DNA from: Hoplostethus atlanticus
Lineage: Eukaryota > Chordata > Actinopteri > Trachichthyiformes > Trachichthyidae
DNA: 64,000 bases
NCBI GenBank assembly: GCA_034670405.1
Contig: JAXDDX010000061.1
Coordinates: 294,501 to 358,500 of the forward strand
Direction of reading: 5' to 3'
The notes beneath the pieces are model-generated. The model was not told the origin of the DNA. It saw only the letters and a list, made by a program, of their open reading frames with translations, and did no database searches. Positions 14,642 through 25,739 of this stretch are shown one piece after another (position 1 is the first letter of the stretch; every line of letters starts with the position of its first letter). A program made the position numbers and the translations under genes.

Positions 14642-15240
14642 GCGGGGAGATGAAACTCTTCTCATCATCCCCCTGTAGTATCAAAGACAGAGCAAACCAA
14701 ATCACCTGAATTCTTCCTCTGTTCCTCTGAGCCTCGCCGACTCAGAAACCGCTGTTGCCGCTGCCATGATAGACATCAAGGAAATAACCCGTCATTTTCC
14801 ACTCAGCAAAATCATCCATTATGCTCCAATCGAAAACACCGCGCTTTATCTGTCTCAGAGAGAGAGAGACGGAGAGAGAGCGGCTGGAGGGAGGAAATTC
14901 ACAGATATTAAAACATGCTAGAGAGATAAAGAAAAGAAGGTGTGTGTGAGAGGGAGGGAGGGAGGTGCAAAAATCAAATCATATCAATTGAGTGGCACAA
15001 CAGATGTATTAAGATGTGCAGATTTGAGTGATTTTGTCCTGTCAATCAGAATGAGTGTGGAGCAATCAGCAGCCCTGGTGGGTGGTGGTGATGAAAGTCT
15101 CCAGCCATCCCACCGATCCAGTGAGGAGGGGGAAGACATATTAATAACACACGCCACTCAGGAGGCACTTCTTCCAAAATGCCAACCCGGCTGGCCCCGG
15201 CGTGAGCGGAGCCCATTACTCCCACAGTGTTAGTGCCATG
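14575..15240. other. Non-coding stretch with short GA tracts
   Basis: GA runs lie at 14610-14641 and 14858-14880. The DNA at 14690-14840 is non-repetitive and could belong to the same regulatory neighbourhood as the X-box. No gene is recognised. Confidence 0.45.
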
Positions 15241-15272
15241 CTTCATAGGGCAGTGATAGCGCCTTGCTCTAC
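15241..15272 (-). repeat. tRNA-like sequence, left part, split by a MITE
   Basis: The last 12 bases, GCCTTGCTCTAC, read GTAGAGCAAGGC on the minus strand and continue an A-box-like TAGCTCAATAGGTAGAG once the inserted MITE is removed. See the right part at 15650-15740. Confidence 0.5.
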
Positions 15273-15649
15273 TACGACGGCGTTTTAGGGCCACCGTTTA
15301 AAAATAAATAATCTCAGATTTCGAGAATAAAGTCCTAACATTACGAGATTAAAGTCGTAATATTTTTAGAATAATCTCATAACAGGCCTTTTACAAGAAT
15401 GAAGTCAGAAAGTTATGAAAATAGAGTCATAATATTAGCCAATTAAAGTCATAATATTTCGAGAATAAAGTCGTAATATTATGAGAATAAAGTCGTGATA
15501 TGATGTGAAGTGTGGAGTAGCCTAATGCAAGCAGCAGCTTCATTGTTAGATTATTCTCGAAATATTCTGACTTTAATCTCGTAATGTTAGGACTTTAGTC
15601 TCGAAATTTTAGATTTATTTTTAAACAGTGGCCCTAAAACCCCGTCGTA
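15273..15649. mobile_element. MITE with ~95-bp TIRs and 6-bp target duplication
   Basis: The left end starts TACGACGGCGTTTTAGGGCC and the right end is its inverse, ending GGCCCTAAAACCCCGTCGTA. Inverted matching continues inward for about 95 bases with few mismatches, through AAAGTCCTAACATTACGAGA. Immediately outside both ends lies the perfect 6-base duplication CTCTAC (15267-15272 and 15650-15655). The 377-bp element has no coding capacity, and its middle is made of degenerate AATAAAGTCGTAATATT words. A 6-bp duplication within a tRNA-like A box fits the Dada superfamily (6-7 bp duplications, RNA-gene targets), but no transposase is present and the link is inference. Confidence 0.9.
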
Positions 15650-15740
15650 CTCTACCTATTGAGCTACACAGGGAATGAAACCCTGAGGTTGTTCCCCGCC
15701 ATGCCTCAGCCATTGAGCCGCACAGGGAATGAAACCTTCA
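15650..15740 (-). repeat. tRNA-like (SINE-type) sequence, right part, duplicated
   Basis: On the minus strand CCCTGTGTAGCTCAATAGGT followed by AGAG is an A-box-like sequence. A related phrase, ATTGAGCCGCACAGGGAATG, recurs 53 bases further right (compare 15659 with 15712), so the tRNA-like head is present twice in tandem. I see no intact B box, so this is probably a SINE relic and not a tRNA gene. Confidence 0.5.
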
Positions 15741-15744
15741 ACCA

Positions 15745-16112
15745 CAGCAGCGTTACAAGCTTGTTGACCACATGGGCTCAGTCGCTCAGCTCTGTACAAA
15801 ATGACTTCGGGTGACTTGTATTTCCAGGACCGATGACCCTTGAAACGATCAATTTGGTTTGAGAAAATGAATGAATGCTGCAGGGAGATGCTGAGTCGAT
15901 GTCAATAGTCACACATATTTCACTAGTCAGGATAACAGGTTGGACTGAAGGTGCATACAAAGTATTTGTGATGTTGAGGCTTCAAGCCTGCCGGTTGACC
16001 TATATTCTCCCTCTGCCTGTCTCTCTGCTTTACTCTCTCTCTTTCTCGCATCACTCCCGTCTCTCTCTCTGTCTCGAACACAGCAGAAGATCTCCTTTAT
16101 GGAGTGGTGTTA
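15745..16112. other. Non-coding stretch, no gene recognised
   Basis: Ordinary sequence with CT-rich words at 16015-16075. Confidence 0.5.
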
Positions 16113-16408
16113 TGTAACAGTCACCTGTAGGGCCCAAATTTGGAAGTTATGAGAGATATGACACCATTGTTTTGTGGATGGCAATAGGTTGTTTTGGGAA
16201 AACTGGGTGGAGAAGTCAGTATTCTCCACCCAGTTCTAAGGATATATAAGATCATGCACAAACAGTTGTACTTCGGTCTGGTTCCGGAGCCAACCCGGGT
16301 TTTGTTTCTGTTGAAGAATAAAACATCAAACTCTGATCATCTCCAGTGAATTCTTTGAACCTGTTGTGAGACTCCAGTAACGACTGAATTATGAAGAAGA
16401 TTAAGTGT
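16113..16408 (+). mobile_element. LTR relic of a retrovirus-like or Ty3-type element
   Basis: It starts with TGTAACAGTC and has promoter-like order: a 13-bp perfect inverted repeat at 16201-16235, a TATATAAG box at 16243-16250, and an AATAAA signal at 16317-16322. The short gap between TATA and AATAAA is typical of an LTR R region. Just beyond, TTGGCGAGGAGGTCC (from about 16409) looks like a tRNA primer-binding region, so this may be a 5' LTR plus leader. No gag, pol or env frame remains. I could not identify the right LTR terminus or a target duplication, so the right edge is approximate. Confidence 0.6.
16201..16235. promoter_or_regulatory. 13-bp inverted repeat upstream of LTR TATA box
   Basis: The left arm AACTGGGTGGAGA (16201-16213) and right arm TCTCCACCCAGTT (16223-16235) are perfectly complementary around a 9-base loop. 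It ends 8 bases before TATATAAG. It could be a dimeric factor site or a cruciform. Confidence 0.8.
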
Positions 16409-16449
16409 TGGCGAGGAGGTCCAGTCCTTATCACTGGCCCTGACCGGGA

Positions 16450-16999
16450 CTCTTCCTCCCCCGACATCACACCTAACATAAAGAGTAAGCATGCATGCTC
16501 ACACGTACACACAAACGTGCACACTTACACACAAAATACACACATGCTTATAGGACACGTGCACACACGTGTACACAACAACACACTGTGTAGCACACGT
16601 GCACACACACACTACTGCTCGTCTGCCTCTCTTTATTCAGGTGTGTGTTTTGGGATCTGATCAGAATTTCAATCCTTCTCTGCAGACGGAGCGAGAGTGA
16701 TTGACGGCTGTCGTTTTTTTTTTTTTTTTTATCCTTCTCTCGCTTCGCTATTCCCCAGCTGTCTCTCTTTTCATGTATCGCCCTCCTCTTACCATCTGTC
16801 TGTCTCTCTCTGTCTGTCTGCATTTCTGCCGGTCTCTCTCGCTCCTTTTCTCTCTCTCTCTCTCTCTCTGTCTGCCTCTCTCACCCCCTACCTTAGCCGT
16901 CTACCAGTTTAAATGTTCTGCTACATTTACCCAATCCTTGCATATGTTTCCTGTGTAGCGTCTGTCAGTGCGTGTCTGTATAATTGTGCACGTGAGTGT

Positions 17000-17035
<36 letters not shown>

Positions 17036-17190
17036 GTGTGTGTTCCTCCACATATTGCAGGGCTCTGATAGTTTTGGGTTATATAAGGACCCGCTCAGCC
17101 AGACAAAGAGAGCCTAATAGAGCTCAGCAGCACCACCTCCACCATGCTCCCAGGGTTTACCATCCAGACTCCATGAAGGGCTTTCAGGTG
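16450..17190. other. Non-coding stretch with CA words, T17 and (GT)14
   Basis: CA-rich words at 16495-16610, a 17-base T run at 16714-16730, CT-rich DNA at 16795-16880 and a perfect GT run at 17002-17030. No gene is recognised. Confidence 0.6.
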
Positions 17191-17199
17191 ACATAACGC

Positions 17200-17720
17200 A
17201 CATGGGTGGCTAGATTTAGCAACTTTTCAGACCGCCCCGCATTTATTTCTCTTTATTTCTTATCAGTGACTAGCAACAAATCTTGTTACTTCTTTCTGCT
17301 AAACCATTTGAGGACAGATTGGTACGGCCGATGCCAATGTATTTCCATTTGCGCCACTTGCTCGTCTAATCTAAAGAGGTCTGATTACAGGGTAGCTCCT
17401 CCCTCACCACAAATATATCTCTCTTTTTCTATCCAGGTTGTTATGTACATGTTACGCATATTTAGCTCAAAGCTAATTCTCCAGTGGACTTTTATGATGG
17501 CGGCAGCTGTGGATTCTGGGAGATTTGTGACAACTGTAAAACAGACAACAGAGAGTCCTGTCTGTTTGTCTTCCTTCTGTGAAATGCAGCGCAGAATATT
17601 CCTGTCATGGAACGAAGCGGGAGGTTGGTTGGTGACTGAAACACCAATAAACCACCAAATACACACACACACTGATTCAGAGACGCAACACTGTTCACTT
17701 TCACGTCCTTTCTTTCATTT
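17200..17720. other. Non-coding stretch, open frame judged chance
   Basis: A 210-residue frame (17206-17838) crosses this stretch but ends in translated TTTC and GT repeats. Its non-repetitive part shows no recognisable domain, so I do not call it a gene. Confidence 0.4.
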
Positions 17721-17723
17721 GAC

Positions 17724-17726
17724 TTT

Positions 17727-17774
<48 letters not shown>

Positions 17775-17788
17775 TTGTGCCAGCATGC

Positions 17789-17829
<41 letters not shown>
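17724..17829. repeat. (TTTC)13 and (GT)19 microsatellites
   Basis: TTTC tetranucleotide run at 17724-17775 and GT run at 17792-17829, separated by 16 bases. Confidence 0.95.
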
Positions 17830-17831
<2 letters not shown>

Positions 17832-17959
17832 AAAATAGGCTATGTTTGGTTTCAATCAACTTCAGATTGCAGATGACGATTTTAAGCGTATTAAAAAGTA
17901 TTAAAATCAGATGTGATTTTCTGCAGTTACACATTCTGTTGGTGCTGAAATAGGACTAG

Positions 17960-17960
<1 letters not shown>

Positions 17961-17999
<39 letters not shown>
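17961..17999. repeat. (CTAT)10 microsatellite
   Basis: Uninterrupted CTAT run. No LINE tail is visible beside it. Confidence 0.93.
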
Positions 18000-18197
18000 C
18001 CAACCAAACATCTTGAGCCACTCTGTTCAGAGTAATACACAAATGTGCCACATATGAAAACATATCATGCATTATACCCAGACAGTATTTTCCCATCTTG
18101 AACCGGTCTATAGTGTTTGCATAACCCTGTGCCACTCCAAACTCTACCACTTTTCAGCCTCAGGTGTTATTGTATAATGCTTCTATCTTATTTCAAA

Positions 18198-18990
18198 CTA
18201 TTCAAGGATTCAAGAACTTTATTTGTCACATACACACACGGGGTGTGTAGTGAAATGAAAAGTGGCAATGCTCAACGGGAATGTGCAAAAGGGCAACAGT
18301 ACACAGTATTTACAATAAAAAGACAACACAATATTTACAGTATTACAGTAATTACAGTAAGAGCTCTTATATAAAAAAAAACAACACAATATATACAGTA
18401 AGAGCACTTTGGAAATGAAAATATAGTAGTAAGGGAAATTGTATGAATGTAATATACTATAAATTATGTGTAGTCTTTACCTAAGTGTGTGTGTGCATAA
18501 GAGGGGCAGTGTGTGTGTCTTGGTGGGGGCCCTGGTGAGGTCAGAGTTCACAGTCCTGATGGCCTGAGGAAAGAAACTCCGTCTCAGTCTCTCTGTTTTG
18601 GCAGCGTGACTACGGAGGCGCTTGCCTGACCGCAGCAGCTGAAACAGTCCGTTGTTGGGGTGGTGAGGATCCTTCATGATCCTGCAGGCTCTGGTTCTGC
18701 ACCTCCTGGTGTACAAGTCCTGCAGGGTGGGGAGTGTAGTTCCAATAGTGCGCTCAGCCGAACGCACTACTCTCTGCAGAGCCTTCCTGTCCTGAGCGGA
18801 GCTGCTGCCAAACCAGGCAGTGATGCTTCCTGTCAGGATGCTCTCCACAGCTCCAGAGTAGAAGGACTGAAGGATCCTCCGGGAGACTTTGAATTTCCTC
18901 AGCTGCCTGAGGTGGTAAAGGCGCTGCCTTGCCTTTCTCACCAGAGTGTCAGTGTGTGTGGACCATGTCAGATCTTCGGTGATGTCTAAT
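18198..18990 (-). mobile_element. 5'-truncated LINE, reverse transcriptase C-terminal region
   Basis: On the minus strand a frame stays open from about 18988 to 18477. Its start (LTWSTHTDTLVRKARQRLYH) and later motifs (SFYSGAVESILTGSITAWFG, RRCRTRACRIMKDPHHPNNG, SFFPQAI) are characteristic of the C-terminus of teleost non-LTR retrotransposon polyproteins, downstream of the catalytic RT core. Below it lies a 3' untranslated region ending AAATAAAGTTCTTGAATCCT on the minus strand. The 5' truncation is typical of incomplete reverse transcription. I do not assign the clade. The tail family recurs at 50.37 kb. Confidence 0.85.
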
Positions 18991-18999
18991 CAATATAAA

Positions 19000-20640
19000 T
19001 ACTTCAGGGTACATTGGAAAGATGCTCTAATACAGAATGAAATAATATGGAATGTGCATGGATGATGTATGTGTATTTGAATGTGTACGATATGTATTAT
19101 CTACTGTCTATTGTAAGTCTTGCACTGTCCCTTTTCTCTGCATGGTGCTGTGTATCTCCACCAATGTCAATAGGACAAACTGCTGTAGCTTTATTGTATT
19201 TGGGGAACAGAGTGTCTCTAATTCTGAAGTGACAAACAGAGATGGAGGTCAAACAGCAGATTGTGGTGATGTGCAATCAAAGGTTGAGTTCGTGTGCCGC
19301 GGCTCTTTTGTGTCAAGATATCATCATAAGACAAATTCTGGAGCTGCTCGGACAGGAGGCTGACGTCGTGGACACAGACACCGTGTGCAGCGTAACACAT
19401 TCCTGGTTCAACACTGTTAGCAGGCCACATTCTGTTCATACACTTCCATACATTGTCAGCCTCAGGTTGTGTCTCTTGATGACAGATTAGAGTTAGTGGC
19501 TTTGGGTGAGATTTCTAGACCACAGTCCAAAATGATAGCAATGAAATAAAAGATTCAAAGAGTTTCATTCCAATATGAAATATCATTGGAAAAAATGCGA
19601 CATTGACCGAGACAAAAGGATTGCTGGCATGAAAGTAAAAGTCCCTATTGACTGTTGGTGATCTTATTAGCTATCTTTGGTAGTATTTTTGTAGTATGGA
19701 GCAGTGAACATCAGGTAAAATGTTTTTTATCTGAAAATCTTGGAATGAAATTTTGGAATGAAAGGTAAGGTGCTCATAAGGTGTTATAAAGCATCATAAG
19801 CATAAGCATTATTTTCAGAGCATGATAAATACAATGTGCAAACACTTGTGAGGGTTGAATGTACATTTCTATGTTCATCTGATGATTATATATTGTAAGA
19901 ACATTGTATCTTGGTCTTATTAGCTGCTTGTAATGTAACTCAGTGTAATCATTGAAGACGTTGAACGTTTTACTGCATGGTTGCTGCATTGCTGCTGTTA
20001 AGAGAACGTTTTTCCATTATTTTAAAGCCATCAGAAGGTGCACAGAAAAGTCTGGCAAGTCGCAGTTGGAAATATGTTTGTGTTATTATACCTACCCAGT
20101 TCTCTCTGAAGAGCAGTGAGAGGGAATGTGCTGCAGCGGCTGAGGCAGGACTAGTGGAGGATAATTGCAGGATACATGCAGGATGGAAATCTACCTCAGA
20201 ATGGAGTTCCCCTTTAAATAGTTGGATTGCTTGGATTGTGTTCTTTGCCACATAAAACGACGATTGTCCATTTCCAAAATGGACCTATAAAGTTTTATGG
20301 TATTGTATCATTTCTTTTTATGATATTGCATCATATACTCCAGGCTACTTTAGCGCATTTCACTGAGACGAAAACAAAAGCCGTCTCTCCTGGAACAAGA
20401 TGCAGCTTATGTTGTTATGGAGCGAACTCTTTTATTGCAGCGAGCTTACCAAAGCCATCAAACATCAAACTATCGCCTAACAACAACAACAACAACGACA
20501 TCATGCAAAGGGATGCGACTGTAAAACTGCCTGGGAAAACGTTTCAGTCAGCGGTAAATCCTATGATGCTCACTTTTTAACAGCTGAATCACTGTTTTAT
20601 ATCTGGGAGATTGGTGCGATTTGATACGCACTAACACATC
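19000..20640. other. Non-coding stretch, no gene recognised
   Basis: Ordinary AT-rich sequence with a short (CAA)n tract at 20480-20496. No exon, RNA gene or repeat family is recognised. Confidence 0.5.
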
Positions 20641-20655
20641 CACACATTGAAACAC

Positions 20656-20782
20656 AACACACACACACACACATTTATGCAGTTGTTAGCAATGAAAATG
20701 GTGTGTTGAAGCATCTACAACTGATTCACATTACTGTACGCTGCTCTCTCTCTCGCTCACTCACACTCACACACACACACAC

Positions 20783-20824
<42 letters not shown>

Positions 20825-21010
20825 CAACAGCCTTTTTTTTTCTAGAAGAAACTATTTTATAGCAAATCAATAATTCTGTCAACTGCTTGGGTAATTCCTC
20901 GGCTTCTAATTTTTAGAGGCCAAAATGTGTTTCTATCTGTGACGATCGTTCTGACACACACACACTCACACACACACACACACACACACACTCTATACCA
21001 ACACACACAC
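20656..21010. repeat. CA microsatellite cluster
   Basis: CA runs at about 20656-20672, 20768-20821 and 20953-20991, with single interruptions such as CACTCACAC. Confidence 0.9.
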
Positions 21011-21039
21011 TGATGTTTTTACCACTTCTTCTGTCGACC

Positions 21040-21440
21040 TACCCCGGTCCATTGGGGAGTTACGGGAGGCGACCTGGAGCGGAGGAGACCTCTATTACCC
21101 CAGTGACTTACAACCTAGACACAAAAACCACTTGATAGGAAATCTCAGCAAACTACCGGGGCGTTCGTCACGAAGCGTCGCGGGCGGGTTTTCACTGTGA
21201 CTTCTATTACCGAGGGTCGCTTTAAACGTATTATACTCCCTAGAGACTTCCCCCTAAGGCTCGTGAGGAGTAGTAAGTACCTAGACCTCTGAGAGAGAAG
21301 GCCCAAGTTTATTCACATAGAAAGAAAAAACAGAAACTTTCTTTCAGACAAGAGTCATGATGGTCGGCTGCTCCTTCTTGGTTTTATTCCAAAGGAGGTA
21401 TTAGAGTACACTTATTACACGTTACAAATACCTTGTGGTT
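21040..21440 (-). repeat. Possible LTR or retroelement leader fragment, weak
   Basis: This non-simple block contrasts with the repeats around it and contains a GC-rich centre with CGTCACGAAGCGTCGCGGGC. On the minus strand there are two AATAAA signals (in GGAATAAAACC and GTGAATAAACTT), followed by sequence resembling an R-U5 and leader. No TG...CA ends, target duplication or primer site could be fixed. It could equally be unique DNA. Confidence 0.25.
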
Positions 21441-21839
21441 TCTAGGAGGAGATGAGCTGCAGGTGGATCAGAGGTCTCTCTCTCTCTCCGAGCATCACCA
21501 TCCTCCTTTTCTACTATTTTTGGGTTACAGTTTTCACACCAATTAATCTATCAGTGTCTCAATGTCATTAAGCACAGTTACCATCAGCTGGTTTACTCCT
21601 CATCCTCATCCTCCTCCTCCTTCTTGCTCCTGCCTCTCTTCTCTACTGTTCTTCTATGGGCGTTTCTAAGCCATTCTAGTTCCTCACGCTCACCCAACAA
21701 CAACAACACACACACAGAGTGAGATCTATCCCATGTGTTGACACAATGTGCTGACGTTTCTGATTGTGTTCATATTCCCGTTCTGCAGTTGATATTATAT
21801 CAATCTGTTTATGTGCAACCAACATGTCAACAAATCTCA

Positions 21840-22510
21840 CTGCATCTTCAGAGGAGAGGAGGCGAGAGGAGAGGGGGGAGGAGGGGAAGACGAGACCAGA
21901 GAAGAAAATGTTTACTTTTTTTCCAGTTGGTTTCACATCGTTTTCAGTCCATCTGAATGCTTTTGATTTAGCTGAAATGGAGAAACGTGGCATGCAGCGT
22001 ATTGTGTGGTTCTTATAGGAGAGGAGGAGAGGAGGGAGAGGAGGAGAGGAGACTGGAGAGAAGAGAAGGAATTTCCTTTACCCTTTATAAGGTTGGTTGG
22101 TCTAACATCACTTCACAGCCCATCTGTTTCCATTGTTGATTCAGTTGAAATGGAGAAATCGTGAACGCAGCTCCTTGTTGTGGAAAGTTAAATGCAAACA
22201 AAAGAGAGGCAAGGAGAGGACACATGGAAGAGATGAGAGGAAAAGAGAAGAGAGGAGAAGAGAAAGAGAAGAGAAGAGAGGAGAAGAGGAGGGGTGTTTA
22301 CTTTTACCAATTGGCCTATCAGTGCTGCACAGCCCATTTCTGTCCGTTGTTTGACTTTGTGGAGAAATCCTGAAGTTCAGAAAACTTTTTGGACACAACT
22401 CACCAACAAATCCTCACCTGACCTGTGAGAGGAGAAGAAGAGAGGAAAGGAGAGTGGAGGTGGGAGAGAAGATATGACAAGAGAAGAAGAAGAGAAGTTG
22501 GTCGTGTTTT
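21840..22510. repeat. Long-period repeat: spacer plus GA-rich tract, three copies
   Basis: A segment of about 80-95 bases recurs at 21909-21990, 22069-22165 and 22296-22370. Each runs TTTAC...GGTTGG/TTGG...TCA...CAGTCCATCTG/CAGCCCATCTG...GAAATGGAGAAA or a diverged form. Each copy is followed by a purine-rich GAGGAGAGGA tract. The unit is therefore 'unique spacer + GA array', with periods of about 160 and 220 bases. Copy three is the most diverged. Confidence 0.75.
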
Positions 22511-22514
22511 GCTC

Positions 22515-23095
22515 AAGGGTGATGGTTGCTGTCTTGGAAACAGGGACCAAAGTAAGACGCAGGGTCAAAATCTACTCAAATGTTTCCTGGCAACAAGAAG
22601 TCCAAATGTAACTAAAGCAAAATATCACCCTGTGTGTCATCACCTTAATACCTGACGTCTCTTCTTTGTTCCTTTTTCTAGAGTGGAGGAATACTTGAAG
22701 GATTTCTCTGAGTACAATTTGTACTGCTCAATAGCAAAAAATGACCATAATATATCTACTGCTTTAATACACCATATAACATGAAATAGTACTAGAGGCC
22801 TAAATGAATGAATGCTTGTTTCAGAGATGCTGATGCTTCATGTTAACTAGTTGATGACCTAAAGCCTAGGCACTCAATACCATTGGGCTCAACTATTACT
22901 TCACCAGGAGATTTCTGACTGTTAAAAACTAATTTATGGAGGATGATGCTGCATCCCAACATATTTCATTCTCAGAACAAAGTAGTATTATTTTGAATTG
23001 TGATATCCAGTACTACCTCTTCACATTTCTGTTGGATCTCTGCTAGCTAGCTCACTCCTTCTATTGGGATAATGCAACTTTCATATTTCTGTGCA
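22515..23095. other. Non-coding stretch, no gene recognised
   Basis: Ordinary sequence between a purine-rich region and the L2 tail. Confidence 0.5.
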
Positions 23096-23436
23096 TTACA
23101 TTACATTACATTACAGTCATTTAGCAGACGCTTTTATCCAAAGCGACTTACAATAAGTGCATTCAACATAGGTAGGCAAGAAAACTACTAGTCACCAGAA
23201 ATCGTAAGTGCATTTCCTTCCTAAACAAGCAACTAAGAGCATAACTAGTGTTAAGGTAAGAGTGCAATAAGTTAGCAACCTACTATATCTTAAACAAATG
23301 AGACAAATAAGAGAATCAAATAAACAAGAGCTAAGACAAATAAGAGTAATCAAATGAACAAGAGCCAATAAACAAGAGCTCAGACACATAATTGACGACA
23401 AATAGGCAAGGCTAAGAGGAAGGGTCAGGGTAGTGA
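23096..23436 (-). mobile_element. L2-clade LINE, 3' end only
   Basis: On the minus strand the 3' terminus is TAAAAGCGTCTGCTAAATGA followed by TGTAATG repeats, the hallmark tail of fish L2 LINEs. The 5' break is near 23436, just inside the end of ORF2, so only about 340 bases remain. It is almost identical to 27752-28127 except for copy-number changes of a short internal repeat (TTATTTGTCTTAGCTCTTG). The near-identity implies recent insertion. Confidence 0.92.
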
Positions 23437-23749
23437 TTACAAGCGAAGGCAAGCTGTGCCAGAGACCGGTTGATGCTGGTTGGTAAAACACACCAATCAC
23501 TACAGCTTTCTGACCTGCGATGCAAAAGAAAAACGTTCTGCAGACATTTCACAAATCGATGATTTGTCTTGGTCTCGGTGTCATGAAACATCTTCCACTT
23601 GTAGGAAACACTGTCAGCTGGTAATTGCAGACAGACAGAGAGGGTAAATGGGAGACAAAACATTTCTCCAGCACCCGAAAAACATTTAGAGGACAGGAAT
23701 AGAGTAAGGGAGGAGGGGTGAGGATGTTTAGAAAGAAGACAGCCGTTGT

Positions 23750-24090
23750 CTCTCCAAATCACATCACGTTACAAAGTTGATTTCGTTCAAGTGGGGGGAA
23801 ATGTCGAGTGTAGCTTGTTGTTATCCGACGTCACAGAAAAACAAGTCCTGACCTCGTCGACTAGCGGTTGTCATATCAATCTCATCACACTGATTTCTTC
23901 AAAGTAGGGGAAAACCTTGAGTTGAGACTCGGGAAACATCCACATCTAAAGAGAGAGGCATCTGGGGGGGAAGAGGAGAGGAAAACAGAGGAGCAGGGAA
24001 GAGAGGAAGGAGGAGGAAAGCAGTTAGCGGATGTTTCACCAGTCTCATCACATTCCTCCACCGTTTCCTACTGGAGAATGGAGAGCTAGT
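23750..24090. repeat. Second long-period repeat, three diverged copies
   Basis: Related phrases occur at about 23755 (CAAATCACATCACGTTAC...GGGGGGAAATGTCGAG), 23872 (CAATCTCATCACACTGATTT...GGGGAAAACCTTGAG) and 24037 (CAGTCTCATCACATTCCTCC...GGAGAATGGAGAG). Periods are about 117 and 165 bases. GA-rich DNA precedes the first and third. Confidence 0.6.
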
Positions 24091-24094
24091 ATCC

Positions 24095-24682
24095 AGCGAG
24101 TGATACCCAAGGGTTTGAGCAGGAAACGCTAAATGCTGACAAGCTGTTTAATGGTTGACCTGACAGGAACCTGGATGAGGTCACTTCATAGTCCACATCA
24201 CAGTATGTAGCATCAAGCTGATATCCACTATATGAAGATAACATCTTTTAGGGGGAAAAACATAAATGAATGCCTATTTCTGAAAATACAATTGATTTAT
24301 TTTTATATTGGTGGTTGTGATGAACCTCTCTATTCACCGCCACATCATTGGCCAGGATATATGGACATTCAAACTTCTTACCGTCTAAACGATGGCAGTT
24401 ACCATTGGACTCTCCCAGTAAAAGGCTTTTTAGGACTCCTCTGAGATTAATAACGCTGGACGACCTGGCTAATGACAGAGCTGAAGCCTAATGACTGTTT
24501 GGGGTTGGACCGGGCTGCCGTTGGAGGGATGCAGCACATCCGACCTAATGACTTTGGCTCTTGTTCTCACAGCACTTTTCAACACTGATGGTAGGGTTGA
24601 GTTACTGAAATAGGGCTGGTTAGCAAGGTAATGTTGGTGTGGTGATTTAGACAGAGACACATTCACTAGACTGGTGCCACTA

Positions 24683-24684
<2 letters not shown>
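24095..24684. other. Non-coding stretch, no gene recognised
   Basis: Ordinary sequence. The phrase ACACATTCACTAGACTGGTG at 24658 reappears almost unchanged at 26281 (one base different), indicating a short shared repeat. Confidence 0.5.
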
Positions 24685-24685
<1 letters not shown>

Positions 24686-24724
<39 letters not shown>

Positions 24725-24881
24725 GGAAGGGGACAGAGGGAGGAAATGAAACGGGAGGGGAGAGATAGAGAGAGGGCGACAGGCGGAGACAGACAGCCAG
24801 AGACAGAGGGCGATTAGGGTTAGACATGGTGCCGCAGCGAGGCTGGATCCATAGAAATAGCCTCTTAACATGATGGACGAG

Positions 24882-24936
<55 letters not shown>
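24686..24936. repeat. (GA)18 tract, GA-rich DNA and (AC)26 microsatellite
   Basis: GA run at 24686-24721, purine-rich words to about 24815, and a perfect AC run at 24884-24936. Confidence 0.93.
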
Positions 24937-24939
<3 letters not shown>

Positions 24940-25380
24940 CTGATGAGGGTAGCGTTGTGTTGCCCGTAAGAAAAGAACAACAACTAAGTACTGTAAACAG
25001 TGTTGTATATCTTCTATCATTGTATCAGGAAACATTTTGATATTTTATTAAAGTAGTACATATTCTAATAGAAACACTTTAGTGTACTGGCCTGCTTTTT
25101 TCACCTAAACTATCCTCATTCTTTCCTGTTCACTGCTGTTAGATTGTTGCTTTCAAAGGATCAATAAAGATGCATGAATAAGCCTCCGTGAAACAACCCA
25201 ATTCTGCCATTTCTGTAAAAACCCCAAATCCTTCTTTAAAAATGTTCATATGCTTCAATTAAGTCAGGTCCTCCTCACAGCAAACATCTGGATCTTTACC
25301 ATAGTTTATTCTCTAACTCTTACACAAAACACATTGGTACTGGCACTGATAAGGAAGTGATATTATTGAGGAAGAATGGA
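24940..25380. other. Non-coding stretch, no gene recognised
   Basis: AT-rich ordinary sequence. Confidence 0.5.
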
Positions 25381-25382
25381 AA

Positions 25383-25442
25383 TCTGCCATTGAGCAAGGC
25401 ACTTAACCCCTTAAGATTGGAGCTGCACAGTCGGCAAGTAAA
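25383..25442 (+). repeat. SINE body fragment
   Basis: The phrase TTGAGCAAGGCACTTAACCC is the conserved body motif of the SINE seen better at 32.49 kb. Neither promoter boxes nor tail remain here. Confidence 0.5.
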
Positions 25443-25739
25443 AGTTGAAGACTGGACACAGTTGAAGACCTTTTCCGTCGTGTCTGCTACTTCTACCTCA
25501 GTTAGTGATTTCCTAAAAGCCCTAGAAAACTCGTCTGCACCAAAGCATCCACCTACACATGAAACCCTGTAGTTTTATGTGGAGGTGGAGAGAGCAATAA
25601 CCATAGTGATAGCGATAGTAACGGCAAAGAGAGCGAGTTTTTCCAGTCGAGACAAAGCCATCACATCACATCTCTCACTAAAAACACAGCGTGTCTTGTG
25701 GCTGCATTGCATTCTGGTCTATTGAAGCTGCTGTCTGAT

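Noticed and set aside
17206-17838. 210-residue frame
   Set aside because: Second half is translated TTTC and GT repeats; first half shows no domain and no splice context.
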